NCBI GenBank assembly: GCA_964035575.1
Contig: OZ037885.1
Location: 248,001 to 312,000, forward strand
Length of the DNA stretch: 64,000 nucleotides
Direction: 5' to 3'
From: Rhynchopus sp. YZ270_cl-10
Taxonomy: Eukaryota > Euglenozoa > Diplonemea > Diplonemida > Diplonemidae
Notes under the pieces: generated by a model
Database searches by the model: none
Seen by the model: the letters and a program-made list of their open reading frames with translations, nothing else
What the model was told of the DNA's origin: nothing
Program-made: the position numbers and the translations under genes
In this document: piece after piece, positions 44,042 through 55,607 of the stretch
How the letters are laid out: each line of letters opens with the position of its first letter
How positions within the stretch are numbered: position 1 is the first letter of the stretch

Positions 44042-44423
44042 CGTACCTACAGTACCTACAGTACCTACAGTACCTACAGTACCTACAGTACCTACAGTAC
44101 CTACAGTACCTACAGTACCTACAGTACCTACAGTACCTACAGTACCTACAGTACCTACAGTACCTACAGTACCTACAGTACCTACAGTACCTACAGTACC
44201 TACAGTACCTACAGTACCTACAGTACCTACAGTACCTACAGTACCTACAGTACCTACAGTACCTACAGTACCTACAGTACCTACAGTACCTACAGTACCT
44301 ACAGTACCTACAGTACCTACAGTACCTACAGTACCTACAGTACCTACAGTACCTACAGTACCTACAGTACCTACAGTACCTACAGTACCTACAGTACCTA
44401 CAGTACCTACAGTACCTACAGTA
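44042..44423 (+). repeat. (CAGTACCTA)n array, about 42 units
   Basis: Perfect 9-bp units. In three frames it encodes repetitive peptides with no gene-like feature. Each unit contains GTAC, so the array can pair with itself in part. Confidence 0.95.
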
Positions 44424-44623
44424 CACAGTGTTCAACTTTTACAAGGTGGGGGAAAATTTTTTGGGGGCTGATTCGCACTTTTTCCGCACTTTTTCCGCAC
44501 TTTTTCCGCACTTTTTCCGCACTTTTTCCGCACCTATTCGCACTTTTTCCGCACTTTTTCAGCACTTTTCCGCACTTTATGCTCCCCCCCGTTCAGCCAC
44601 ACCATACATTCATATACTTACTA

Positions 44624-45017
44624 CCGTAATTGTAAAAATGTTGGGCCGTAAAAATGTTGGGACAGCCCAAAAAAGGCTCGCTCGTCCCAACATTTTTACG
44701 GCCCAACATTTTTTGGGCTACTTTGGCTTGAGCCTATTTGTCTTAGCGTTTTTTTCCCACGCCCTCTTGAAAACTTTGACACGTGCCAGTGACGTTCAAC
44801 CCGCCTACTCGCTAGGTAATCGAAAAAAAAAAATTTTTTTTTTGCTAGCTAAGACAAATCTTCCCTAACAAAATCTACGTAAAAATTCCCGAACGTAAAT
44901 ATGTTGGGCCGTAAAAATGTTGGGACGGGAATTTTTCGCCCAGCTGTCCCAACATTTTTACGGCCCAACATTTTTACGTTTCAACTTTTTTACGTCCCAA
45001 TATTTTTACAATTACGG
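44624..45017. mobile_element. TA-flanked MITE of AAATGTTGGG units, 394 bp
   Basis: Ends CCGTAATTGTAAAAAT and ATTTTTACAATTACGG, TA on both sides. GTAAAAATGTTGGG and its inverse CCCAACATTTTTAC occur many times. The central part contains CTTAGC/GCTAAG flanks around an A/T run. Confidence 0.85.
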
Positions 45018-45169
45018 TATTTATAACACAAACAGTAAGCACTAAAGGGTGTAACACGTACATCGTTCCTTCCAAAAGAGAAAAAGCGGGTAGAGGGAGC
45101 ACGTCATCTGCCAACTCACATCATTACCTAGGGGAGAGAGAGAAAAAAAAAACCGGAAGAATAACTATA

Positions 45170-45345
45170 CACGGATGCTGCCAGATCTGGCCAGATCTCC
45201 AGATCTGGGCCGCCCAGATCTGGCCAGATCTGGAAAAATTTTTTTTTTTTTTTGAAAAAAAAATTTTCCCAGACGTCCCAGATCTGGCCAGATCTGGCCA
45301 AATCTGGGAGATCTGGGACGTCTGGGAAAATTTTTTTTTCCAGGT
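45170..45345. mobile_element. CAGATCTGG-array palindrome, copy 1
   Basis: Opens CACGGATGCTG after TA, then about nine CAGATCTGG units on both sides of an A/T run, symmetrically arranged. The right end lacks the expected inverse of CACGGATGCTG, so it is truncated or the boundary differs. The related copy is at 48040-48235. Confidence 0.65.
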
Positions 45346-46744
45346 ACCCCAATGACATAACGAAGTATCGCTTGAAGTACCGTTCAATATACGTTGCTCG
45401 TGTGTGCAAGTTACGAAGTAGGACACACAAGGTATATCAAACGATAAATCAATCAGATAAACGTTACATCATCGGAAAATTGTTGGCACCGCCGCCCTGT
45501 CTTCGTATTTATTACGTCGACAGGCCAAACAGCGTTGGGCTCAGAAGAAGCAGTGCAAAACACTGGGGATCAACATGAGAACCAACTCCCAACAACACAG
45601 GCTACCGAAGTAGCAGGTGGGGTGTTGCGGGTGTTTGGGGTGAAAGAAAATCGATTTTGGTAAGTTCCAGCAGAAAATTCTTAAGTTTGCACAATTGAGA
45701 AGGGTGTTACCACTGCCTAATATTATTCGTACATGTGAACCGGTAAGGTCGAGAAGGGTGGACACGGCATACAAGTACAAGTACAAGTAAGACGTACCTT
45801 CTACAAAGGCTGAATTCGCAATTCTTAAGGGATTGAATTCAGCCCCCACGTGGTGTTTTTGAGAAAATCATTCCATGGTATACAGCTAATGGTTCCCGAA
45901 GAATGATTCGCCCCTCCTCGTTCATGCAAACTTAAGAAAATTCTGAAGTAACTACAACCTGGCGTGCGGGTACAGATGCATTGCTTTGTTCTTTCCTCAA
46001 AGTCATGTGTGATCTCTCGGGTCTGTACTAAAGTCAGTGTTTAGATAAGCATCCACTTGACTCGTTCTAACAACCGTTGAAATCTAGAACAAAACAATAC
46101 ACTGCCCCTTCTCACACCAAGCCGCCATGCTTCAAGAGCATGCCCTGGGCAAAAATTACTCTGACAAAAATTGGTTTTCTGGGGGAACGCAATATTTTCT
46201 TGTGCCTAGTCCTCCGCAAGCAGAGGACAGACTTTCCGGATCCCGAAGTCGAATTTCTTGCACTAGCTATGCTCCCTGGATTAAATGGCTATAGCAGTGA
46301 CTGACTAAGAGTTTCATAATAATTAGGGTGGTCTATGGGGTGGGTTAATGGAAAAGTTGGTATATAAACCCGACTTTTACGATCGCCACCTGGTTTTCAA
46401 ATAATTGCACCAGCTCTTCCATCGGCACTGCTTCGCTGTCACGATGAAGGGTCGTCGGTTCGGGTACCTGTTAAGAGAAATTGAATGTAAAAGTAGAGAC
46501 TACAACAAAAAAACAAACAAACAAACAAGAAGCCGCCCCGTACCCCTTAAACGTAAAAGTGACATTTTTGTTGACAAAAAAAAAAAAATAGCTAAAAAAT
46601 AGCGGACATGTCGAAAAGGGAGAAAACCGGGGGGTTAAAAACATACCTTGCACTCGGCCCACTCTCCAGGTACAAAGAACATCACTGCACAACAAACCCA
46701 CTACTACGATAGAAAATAACTATTTTTTACCAGGTCGTTTTATT
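45346..46744. other. Intergenic, no gene recognised
   Basis: Contains a loose inverted pair (AGAAAATTCTTAAGTTTGCA near 45670 and its near-inverse TGCAAACTTAAGAAAATTCT near 45925) that may delimit a small element, and a perfect GGCTGAATTC/GAATTCAGCC pair near 45809-45844. A 75-codon open frame at 46077-46304 has no family resemblance. Confidence 0.45.
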
Positions 46745-46985
46745 GATGAGTGTTTTCTGAGTGCACACTCAGTGGGGACAAAATGCAACACTTACCGAAA
46801 AAATTCTCCAATCGGACAAAAACCTTTCTAAACACCCAAAAAAAAACACCTCAGTCCACATCCGCTGGGGTCGCGAGATGGAAATATATGGTTTTACAGC
46901 TTTTAGGGGGTCTAGCGTGGGTCCCAGATGCATTTTGCAGCGGGTCTGTGTGTGCCTCAACCGCTTCACAGTACCCTTTTTTGTA
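46745..46985 (+). repeat. Fragment of palindromic family F
   Basis: AACACTTACCGAAAAAATTC, CTCCAATCGGACAAAAACC, CACCTCAGTCCACATCCGC and GGTCCCAGATGCATTTTGC correspond to the arm sequence of 27822-29575 (about 28060-28890, without the nested element) with roughly one change in six to eight bases. Confidence 0.65.
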
Positions 46986-47099
46986 ACTGAAAACGACGCA
47001 TCCTGTACCTAAGTGCACTGAAGCCTTGCTTGCGTCCTCGTGGTTTTGGGCGTTCGCACGCGAGAATCATTATCGCATTCTCACATGTAATTCTCGCAT

Positions 47100-47405
47100 C
47101 ACGGAGAGGATTTTAGCGTCACGTGACCACAAAAAAAGTGCACAAAATTAGTTTGGTCAAAAATCACCTTGCACTTGTGAAGGAATTGCTAAGGAAATGT
47201 GAAATATGCGTGTTTTGGTACACAAAAGTGCGTTTTGGGTGGTTCTGAAGGGTCAAAACACCAAAAAAATGCGTTTTTTTTGCATTTTTGGTCACCCAAG
47301 GACCCACTATTTTGGTTGATATTTTTTTTTTCCCTTTGCGAAAAAATACCCAAAAATCACGGCTATAAAAACGCTAAGGAAAAATCGATATTCATTTTTT
47401 TTTTC

Positions 47406-47438
<33 letters not shown>

Positions 47439-48035
47439 ATCTGTATTCTGTAACCTCTCTCTATTTTACGGCAGGTGTGACCGGTTGAGGTGATACTTCC
47501 GGACTGAGGAAGGGCAGTTTTTTTGGGCAGAGAAGTGCGTTTTAGGCGCCCACAGATGGTCAAAACATCAAAATTTTTGTGTTTTTGGCATCTGGACACC
47601 CAAGGACCCACTATCAGGGGTGAATTTTTTTTGCCTGAGATTTGCCTTTGCCAAAATCGGAAAAAAAAAATTATGAAGGAAATTGCTAAGAAAAAGTCGA
47701 AATTGTGGGCCCCTGTAGTGCATATGGCGGTACCCCAGATCGTCAAAACACCCGACTCTTGCGTTTTTTTGCACTTTTTGGTGCACAAAAACCCTACTCA
47801 GGGGTCAAAATTTTCCCGGAAAAAAAAATTTTTTTTTTTGAGATTTTTCAAAAATCGACTTGTCTTTGGTAAAAACCACGAAATTTCGGGTTCGCAAAAC
47901 CACGTTTTAGACCCCCACAGATGCTCAAAAGTGCCAAATTTTGCTTTAAATGGCCTCAAATCGTCGAAATTAGCCCTATTTTGGGGCGAAAAAAAAAATT
48001 CGAGAGTCCCTTTCCCTGGGAGACAATAGCCAGAA
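47100..48035. repeat. Worn relative of the 28101-28779 element with internal tandem repeats
   Basis: Bases 47880-48030 are the inverse of 28321-28470 (for example AGAGTCCCTTTCCCTGGGAG and its counterpart). Between 47200 and 47960 a unit of roughly 190-300 bp occurs about four times, each with GTCAAAACA, GTTTTTGG, GGACCCACTAT- and GGGGTCAA-like segments. No TSD found. Confidence 0.55.
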
Positions 48036-48039
48036 ATCT

Positions 48040-48235
48040 GAGAAAAAAAAAAAACTGGCCAGATTTCCAGATCTGGCCAGATCTGGGGGGTTTTTTTTTT
48101 TTTTTGAAAAAAAAATTTTCCCAGATTCCCAGATCTGGCCAGATCTGGCCAGATCTGGAAACAAGATCTTCACATCTGGAAACCGAGCCAGATCTGGGAA
48201 ATTGGCCCCCAAATCTGGCCAGATCTGGCAGCATC
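48040..48235. mobile_element. CAGATCTGG-array palindrome, copy 2
   Basis: CAGATCTGG units flank an A/T run, ending CAGCATCCGTG, the inverse of the start of the element at 45170. It adjoins the 47100-48035 repeat. Confidence 0.65.
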
Positions 48236-48536
48236 CGTGAACTATAATTCTGTGTACATACACTTCTTGAAAAGATGGTTAAGTTAACGTGTCGCATTCG
48301 CTCAGTGTGGGGTCAAATAAGGTAGTTCCAACCGATAAGGTCAGAACGGTCATGTGACCACCCATAAGGCCATGTGGCACGGCCGCAATTTTACAAAAAT
48401 TGCGAAAAACCTTGTGCTTGTTAGATCACCTCGAATGGTCTAAACACATTGGTGAACCACAAAATCCCTAACGATCACTTACGAGCGAGTACGATCCGTC
48501 GACTATAGTTGACTTTTGGGGGGGGGGGGGGGTGTA

Positions 48537-49565
48537 GGGGGGTCCACGTAGAAGGAATTCCTTAAGGATTTGCTGTCCAAAACCATTTTTTTGAAATTTA
48601 GGTGAAGAAATCCACTAAAAAGGTCGTACCTGGGCGCAAATCGCCCTGGGGATCACCCAAATATCCCAATAAACCACCTGACAACCTCTACAGAGACTTT
48701 CCCGACTAAAAAAAATTGATTTTTTTGTGAAAAACCCCTCAAAATACCGTCACGCTCGCGTCACACTTTGTGGCAAAATGCAACACTTGACAAAAAAATT
48801 CTCCGATCATATAAAACTCCATCTAAAGACCCGAAAAACACCTCGGTCCACCTCCTCTGGGTTCCCGAGGTGGTAATATATAGTTTTACAGCTTTTTGGG
48901 GGTCCTGTGTGGGTCCCAGATGCATTTTTCAGTGTGCGTGTGTGCCTCGAAAGCTTAAACATAGCCCCTCCTTCAAACATAGCCCGTCCTGAAAACCCCA
49001 AAAAAAGTAATATGACAGTCGTCATAGTGTCAAAATACCCCAGGAAATGACTCCCAGACCTCATGTGGGGTGAAAAATAGCATTTGGGACACTCGGTAGG
49101 CTTTTTTGGGCCATGAAATGGCATGCAACGGGTATGAGCCGGCTATGCAACACTTTGCAACACTTACTCCCGGCTAAAAACGGTTAGAAAACACGATTTT
49201 TTCATCAAAAAAAACTGATGTAAATTCAAAACACCCAAAAACCACCTCAGCCCACCTCCGCTGGGGTCCCGAGGTGGAAATGTGTGGTTTTTGCAGCTTT
49301 TTGGGGTCCTTGGGTGTATTTTTGGGGATGTGTATGTGTCTGCAACGCTTAAACTACCCGTATACCCCCCTTTTTGACATTTTCGCACTCTAAAGCCCAA
49401 AAAGTCAGAAAAAAATAAAAATTGGTGCTCAGAAGTGCATTTTTCGTAATTTTGGGTGGTTTTCGGGTGGTTTCGGGGGGGTTTTGGGTGGTTTTGAGTG
49501 TTTTTTCGGGGGTTTTCTTCAAAAAAAGCGGTTTTGGACAGCAAAAACGGCCGGACGGACCCCCC
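48537..49565. mobile_element. Family F palindromic element, second copy, 1029 bp
   Basis: Ends GGGGGGTCCACG and GTCCCCCC-type sequence with TA on both sides, again beside long G runs. TTGCTGTCCAAAACC lies near both ends. The interior (CTTGACAAAAAAATTCTCC, CACCTCGGTCCACCTCC, TGGGTCCCAGATGC) matches 27822-29575. The arms have diverged from each other, so this copy is older than the 27.8-kb one. Confidence 0.75.
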
Positions 49566-50967
49566 TAGGGGGGGGGTGGGGGAAGAGTGTAACAAAGAAG
49601 AAGAAGAAGAAACCCCCACCCAACCTGCTACCAATATTTTTTTTTTTTGTATTTGCAGTTTTGTTCATTTTGCCATTCCGACAAGAAAAACAACAAAAAA
49701 ACCAAGCCTTTTTCTCGCAAAGAATCACACCCACCTCAAAAAAAAAAGGGGGGGTTCAGGGGACTTGGCAGGCAGGAAAAAGGGGGTGGGGCAGTTGTGT
49801 TTACACTCGGGACAGTATTAAAACTGATAAAAAGTGGATTTGGTAACGTGCAAACACCTCAAGGCGGATGCAGGGCAGCTACCAGTTCTACCAATCCTTT
49901 CCCAAGAGCAACTGTTGACTCTCGAATAACGAATAATTGATAAAATAAATACATTAAAGAAACAACTGAATCAAAAAAAGTAACAAATAAAAAAAAATTT
50001 TTTTGGGGGGGAAGAAGATGAATGTGTCTCTCGTGCACATTCATCGAAAATACCTTTTCTCGAAGAAATAAATTTAAAAAAAAATCAAAAGAGAGAAAAG
50101 TTGGGGTATCAGGGGGAAGTGGTAAACGTTGACGACTTGGCTTTGGAATAAAACAGATTCATTCCGTAGCAAAGTATTTAAAAAAAAAAACGAAATTTTG
50201 AAAAGCTGAATCTCTCAAACACATTTCCTGGAAAACAGACGAAAGTAAAGGAGGGGGTTGTAGGGTACCTCCTTCACTCACCAGCGCCCACCCCTCTTTG
50301 TAAGTGTATTTTTTTTTTTTTTTGAATACTGCACAGATGTGCATAGGAGGCGTCATGGGTGAGTGGGAGAACGGTAAAGAAAAACGAGAGAGAAAGCTTT
50401 GCTCCGATGAACCTAAGCCTCACCTTGACAAACCAAATCGAATAAAAGAAAAAAAAAAACTTTTTTTTTTCTTTCGAAAAATCCCCGCAAAGATCAGGTG
50501 GTGAAGCTGAACGGGGCTATTTGTTGACAAATGGAAGCTCTGAGGAAGGAAACGCAGAAAAAAAAAAGAAAAGAAAAGAAAAGAAAGAAGAAGTATTTCA
50601 ACATAATGCAATCAATAAATTGATAGCATAGGAGGAGGGATCAATAAAAATGTTCCCATCTTTCTTTTTAGGTGGAAGAAAACAAAGCAAAAAACAAAGC
50701 AATACAAACGCCTCACCATACATCGGAGGGCGCAGGACACTAAAGAAGAGTGAGTCTCTACACAAAAAACCTGGAACGCACTAAAAACAGAAAAAGAAAA
50801 AGCTTTTGTTGAACGTGCCTTCCACATCAGAAGAAATAGAAAACTTGACAGGACATGATAGTTAGTAATAAGAGAGGGGGAAAAATGGGGTTTTTATTTG
50901 ACGTGCAATTATTGACTTTTTACCAAAGTACCTGTAACAGGATTTACCTATTGCAAAGAATTTGGAC
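49566..50967. other. Intergenic region with isolated R repeats
   Basis: A short R2 (49845-49890, ACGTGCAAACACCTC, GGATGCAGGGCAGC), an R1 variant (50015-50046, GATGAATGTGTCTCTCGTGC), R7 (50585-50667, ATGCAATCAATAAATTGATA then TGTTCCCATCTTTC) and a partial R2 (50699-50741, CAAACGCCTCACCATACATC). No gene. Confidence 0.6.
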
Positions 50968-50970
50968 TTG

Positions 50971-51007
50971 TAATAGGTCACTTAGCCTCCCCGTGCTTAG
51001 TCGCCTA
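50971..51007 (+). repeat. R1 hairpin repeat
   Basis: TAATAGGTCACTTAGC, loop CTCCCCGT, GCTTAGTCGCC. Confidence 0.65.
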
Positions 51008-51226
51008 ATGGAAAATAATTTGGAAGAGAGAAAAGGAAAACAGAAGAAATAGTGTAAGAAAAAAGACGATAAAAGAGGTAAAATGCCAAAAAGTGCCAAA
51101 AAAAAAAAATATTAGGGGAAAAGGGAACAAGGGAATAAGGCACCACAATATTACACCGAATGTAGCAGTCAGGAATACCAGAATGGCAAGCCACATTTAA
51201 AAAAAAAAAAGAAAAGAAAAGTTTCT

Positions 51227-51260
51227 CTGATGAACCTAAGCCTCTCGCGCTGAGTCACCT
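51227..51260 (+). repeat. R1 hairpin repeat
   Basis: CTGATGAACCTAAGC, loop CTCTCGC, GCTGAGTCACC. Confidence 0.65.
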
Positions 51261-52086
51261 AAATAGAAGAAAATTGAACTAAGAAGATGACTGTGGTAAA
51301 CACTCTCTGCGCACAGACATGCGTCAATTGAAGCAATGTTTCTTCTCTCTAGGGACTGCCCACCACTGTCTTCAACACACGTATCGATGTACAGCAAGGT
51401 AACACCCGAAGACGGCACTCAGGGAATTTGAGAGGATATACATTTTTTTTTTTTTTGATTTTCCCCCTGACAGGCGAGAGAGAGAGAGAGAGGGTGGGTG
51501 TGTGTGTGTGTGCATACAGCTGAGTGTACACGACACCGATGTAAATTGCCTTGCATGCAATGTTACATGTAAAAAAAGTTACATGACGATATCATGTAAA
51601 TTACATGTAAATTTACAGTGATTTGGTAAAATTCATGTATTTTTGCTCTTTTTAGGTAATGTACATGTAGCACCCACTTACATCGTCGTCATGTAATGTA
51701 TCGTGAGAGAGAGAGAGAGAGAGAGAGGAAAATGAATAATGACTCCAAGGTATCAAGACGGAATGAAAAGGGTTTGTTTTTTGCTTTTGATTTGTTCATT
51801 GTTTCATAATATTATGTGTTACATGGTTGTGCAGATTATTTGAGTACTCTGAACTGTTTAAAAAAAAAAAACTCGAACAAAAATAAAATAAAAACAGTGT
51901 GTGTATGTGCGTTGTTTGTTTCTGTTGAGAAGAGAAGTTATTCCCTCCGGGGATGTTTTTTTTCCGGGCAAATTTTATGTTCTTACATAAAATTTAACGA
52001 GCAAAATACGGGGGTGCATAAAAAAGCACCACTGCGAAAAAGAATAAAAAATATACTGTAAAAGATGGATGGGCACCGTGCACCGT
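51261..52086. other. Intergenic, palindromic TTACATG-rich stretch
   Basis: Between 51540 and 51710, TTACATGTAA and CGATGTAA/TTACATCG units form a loose foldback next to GAGAGA runs. No duplication identified, no gene. Confidence 0.45.
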
Positions 52087-52286
52087 CCCACACCCAAAAA
52101 AGAAAGCAAAGTTTGTACTGCAAACGCCTCTAGAATGCAGACACTGGAAGAAATGGTGGGGCTTGAAAGATGAATGTGCCTCTCGTGCACACGTAGAAGA
52201 TGAAATACGGCTCCTCTTCTAAACTGGGAGTGATACACGCCTAAGTTCGGTAGGGGAGGGGCAAGTCCACAAACAATTTATTGGTA
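52087..52286 (+). repeat. 200-bp segment duplicated at 52811
   Basis: Contains an R2-like CTGCAAACGCCTC, an R1 variant (52169-52197) and GGAGTGATACACGCCTAAG, GGCAAGTCCACAAACAATTT. The copy at 52811-53017 differs at only a few positions. Confidence 0.85.
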
Positions 52287-52302
52287 CACATTTTTCATTT
52301 TT

Positions 52303-52540
52303 CATTTTTTGAAAACTTGGTTGTATTAGTGTAGCCACCCTAGAGTGTGCTCCACTATCATTTTTTTTTTTTTCTCGTTTTTTTGATAAATTGTTGGAGT
52401 AGTGTAGTTGCCTCGGTTGTGTTGCCACAGTTGTGCAATCTCCACTGTCCAAAAAAGAACCAAAAAAAATTTTTTTTGATGAAAACTTCGTTGTATCAGT
52501 GTAGAAAACCCGTGGTTGAGCTCTATACCTATAAAAAAAA
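52303..52540 (+). repeat. R4-like, R4 and R4-like copies in tandem
   Basis: GAAAACTTGGTTGTATTAG (52310), GATAAATTGTTGGAGTAGTG with GTTGCCACAGTTGTGCAATC (52383-52447) and GAAAACTTCGTTGTATCAG (52486). T or A/T runs separate them. Confidence 0.65.
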
Positions 52541-52557
52541 ATGTTTTGTTTTGCTTT

Positions 52558-52665
52558 GTGTTGACAATCCTCCTCAGTACCTTCATAGGGTAACTAGGGT
52601 CTGGACTCAATGCTGGTCGAAAGCTTTTTTTTTGTACTACGGAAGGTAAAAGACGCAGTTCGTTA
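52558..52665 (+). repeat. R5 repeat
   Basis: TTGACAATCCTCCTCAGTAC, AACTAGGGTCTGGACTCAAT, GGTCGAAAGC, ACTACGGAAGGT. Confidence 0.65.
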
Positions 52666-52810
52666 TGTTTATCCATGTCTGTGACTCTGCTAGAGCCACA
52701 TTCTGGCGGGTATAGCAAAAAACCAGCGTTGGTGACGATGAAAATACAAAAAGCCAGATTGTCCACAAAAAAAAAAACTTTTTTTTTTTTTTTGATTTCC
52801 ACTACGGAAA

Positions 52811-53017
52811 GCCCACACCCACCTAAAAAAAGAAAGCAAAGTTTGTAACTGCAAACACCTCTGGGATGCAGACACTGGAAGAAATGGTGGGGCTTGAAAG
52901 ATGAATGTGCCTCTCGTGCACACGTAGAAGATGAAATACGGCTCCTCTTCTAAACTGGGAGTGATACACGCCTAAGTTCGGTAGGGGAGGGGCAAGTCCA
53001 CAAACAATTTATTGGTA
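52811..53017 (+). repeat. Duplicate of 52087-52286
   Basis: Same order of R2-like, R1 variant and GATACACGCCTAAG segments, in direct orientation, about 520 bp from the first copy. Confidence 0.85.
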
Positions 53018-54251
53018 ACCAAACCTATATAATCCCCTGGTGCACACACCTACCAAAACAAAAAAAAAAGAAAAATTTTACTGAGAAAACAAACAGAAAG
53101 GTGCTGCGGCAAGGGTGATGGCAAGAAACGGAAACCAAAAGCGGAGGTGGGGGGGGGGAACCGTTTTCAAAGGGCTAGTGTTTACAGATTTGTTTTTTGT
53201 TTTGATTTGTTTTTTTCCCCTTATTTTTTCGATGCAGGTGTGATACAGGATGGTCCACCCTTCAAAAAATGATGCGGGTGTAAAAGAGAAAAGAAGAAAA
53301 AAGAGAGAAACAAACAGCAACGTTAAGAGAGAGGTAAAAAAAAGTGTGCACTGTGCGCTCTCATGTCAAGCAGTAAAAATGATTTGGGTGGGCATCTTCC
53401 CACCCTGGTGTACGCTATGTCCGCCACTTTTTTCTCGTGTGTGTGTTTTTCTTTTTTCTTTTTTCGAAAACTGATAAAAAAAATTTTGCACAACAGAATA
53501 AATATAAAATAGAAACTTCAGAAAACTATGGAACGTACAAATAACAGAAGTGGGGGGGGTGGGGTTTTTTCGTGTATCGCTCCGCAAGCTGTGTGTGTGT
53601 GTGTGTGTGTTTTTTTTTTTTCTTCTTTTTCTTGCATTGAAATGTGGTGCTGTGATGCGGGAAAAAGAAAGGGGAAAAGAAAGAAAAGTAGAAAAAGAAA
53701 AAAAAACCCCCAGCAACCAGACCTTCTTTTCGTTTCTGTTATGAACTCTTTGATATGGAAAAAAGGGGGGGCAATAATAAAGGCAATGTGAAAGGTCGTG
53801 TGCATGTGTATGTGATCTGTTATCTCTATTTTGAATCAGGCTCCAATTTCTGGTGAAACACATAATTAGCAGTATTTACAATACTGGGCATCGCATGGCC
53901 GAAAAGTGTGGAAATGGCGAAATGGTTCGACTGAAACGCCTGAGAAAATAGACTCAAAAAAATGGGGAATTTTAATTTTATTTTGTGGTTTTTTTTGGTA
54001 TTTTAGACAGAAGTGGTCGGTAATACCCAGTCGAATGCAGTGCAATGAATTTTGCGAGATACAATCGCACAATCGTTCAGTCGTTTATACGAAACAAAAA
54101 GTACAGCACGCTTGAATTTGGGACAAAAAAAAATTATCCGAACCATAAAACACCACTCCCGACAAACGAAAGGGACTACATAATTGTGGTTGACCACACT
54201 GGGTGGGGTAAGGGCTAACTTGGAAGAAAAATTGACAATGAATGGAGGGTT
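53018..54251. other. Intergenic, no gene recognised
   Basis: Homopolymer- and (GT)n-rich (run near 53590-53609). Open frames up to 165 codons on the minus strand (53366-53863) are low complexity and match nothing I know. Confidence 0.45.
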
Positions 54252-54312
54252 TTTTTTCTGATAAATTGCTGGAGTAGTTGCCCTCGGTTGTGTTGCCGCA
54301 GTTGTGCAATCT
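54252..54312 (+). repeat. R4 repeat
   Basis: GATAAATTGCTGGAGTAG, GTTGCCCTCGGTTGTGTTG, CGCAGTTGTGCAATCTCC; preceded by a T run. Confidence 0.65.
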
Positions 54313-54455
54313 CCTTTCCAAAAAAGTTCACTTTTTTTTTTTTTCTTTTCTTTTTTCGTGTGAAGCTGCACGCAGCCGATACTCGCCTATTTCTCGTTTT
54401 GTTCGTGGATACTGTTTACTACGTCCTACTCTTTTAAAGAGGAATAGCTATTGAT

Positions 54456-54511
54456 AATAGTCTCCCTCCGACTGACCCACGTACGATGCCAGCCTCAGCT
54501 GAAAGCACAAA
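54456..54511 (+). repeat. R3 repeat, partial
   Basis: TCTCCCTCCGACTGACCCAC, GATGCCAGCCTCAGCTG, AAAGCACAA. Confidence 0.6.
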
Positions 54512-54808
54512 AAAAAAAAGCCACCCAACACTGGTCATCCCTCAATACGGGTGAAACAAGGTGAACTCTGAAATGGGAGCCTCTAACTCAAGCAATGTGT
54601 TAAGGGTTGCTGGTATACTTGACTGTTAAAAAACAAAACAAAACAAAATAAAATAAGGGGGGCTAAATACAGAATTTTGTTCTTCTTTGTGTGTGTGTGT
54701 GGATGAATGTACACCCCTTATTACATCTAGATACAAGACAAATCATCGCAATAATGAAATAAGTGAGTGGAAACAGTTTTGCTTTATTCTTTATTTTTCC
54801 ATTTTTTT

Positions 54809-54964
54809 TGATAAATTGTTAGAGTAGTGTAGTTGCCCTCGGTTGTGTTGCCACAATTGTGCAAATCTCCACTTTCCCTTCTTAAAAACAATCTCCGCCA
54901 CAGAGCACTGAACTGAGCCAGGCCCCTTTTTTGCTATTGATTGTTATCTTATCTTTCTTAGGAA
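54809..54964 (+). repeat. R4 plus attached unit, duplicated at 56754
   Basis: R4 followed by AACAATCTCCGCCACAG, GCACTGAACTGAGCCAGGCC and GATTGTTATCTTATC, all repeated with few changes at 56754-56908. Confidence 0.8.
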
Positions 54965-55182
54965 AAATAAACGGGGTTTTTTTTTGTTTTTTTTTTACTT
55001 TTGACACAGTACAGGATGTTGGCACAAAAAGTTACTCGTGTCTCTTCGTGTTGTTAAGTCTCGTGTTGCGTTGAAGCATCCACACACGAAAGGAAAAGAA
55101 GACCTCAATGATATGACGTATCTTACAAAAAGGCGAGGACATTTTTAAGACTAAAATAAAATCATGATAAAACGAAAAGTAG

Positions 55183-55221
55183 AGTTGAAATACAAAGCCC
55201 TCTCGTGAACAGTGTACCTTG
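55183..55221 (+). repeat. R10 short repeat
   Basis: GTTGAAATACAAAGCCCTCT, GTGAACAGTGTACC. Confidence 0.65.
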
Positions 55222-55607
55222 ATAAAAAAACTACGTGCATGGTAGGAATCGTGAGTCGAAAAAAAAAAAAAAAATGGGGAAAGGGGGAAAAGGGGGGGAG
55301 TTTTCCACTGCCCTGTTGGTTTTGGTGTGGTTGTCATACAATAGTTTTCAGAAAAAATTGCCACAGTTTCTTCCAGGAAGATTTTTTTTTTTTTTCTTCT
55401 TTTTTTCAAAAAATCTGGAAAAAAAAAAAAAAAAAAAAGAAGATTTCTTCTTTTGGGAAAAAAAAATTCACGGGCCTCAGAGGCCTGGTCCTATGGGCCA
55501 GTCTCCGAAGCACGCTCCATTTACAACCAAGAGTGTGCCTTTGTACACCCTCTTCAGGTAAAAACCATCTAAGATGTGTAAAAACACCTGCCTCGCACAG
55601 TCCCAAC

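Larger units (their letters stand above)
43652..44603. mobile_element. Element with 7-bp duplication carrying two satellites, 952 bp
   Basis: Ends GGTGTGGCTGAA and TTCAGCCACACC; ATACATT on both sides (43645-43651, 44604-44610). CGCACTTTTTC units are tandemly arranged near both ends and inverted at 44005-44040. The interior holds an 8-bp and a 9-bp array. A fragment resembling its left end (GGCTGAAGGGGGCTGATTCG) occurs alone near 8625. Confidence 0.8.

Noticed and set aside
44042-44423. CRISPR array
   Set aside because: The unit is 9 bp with no spacers; it is a simple satellite.
43754-44868. Plus- and minus-strand frames of up to 291 codons with STYSTYS, TVPTVP and YCRYCR repeats
   Set aside because: Translations of the 9-bp CAGTACCTA array.
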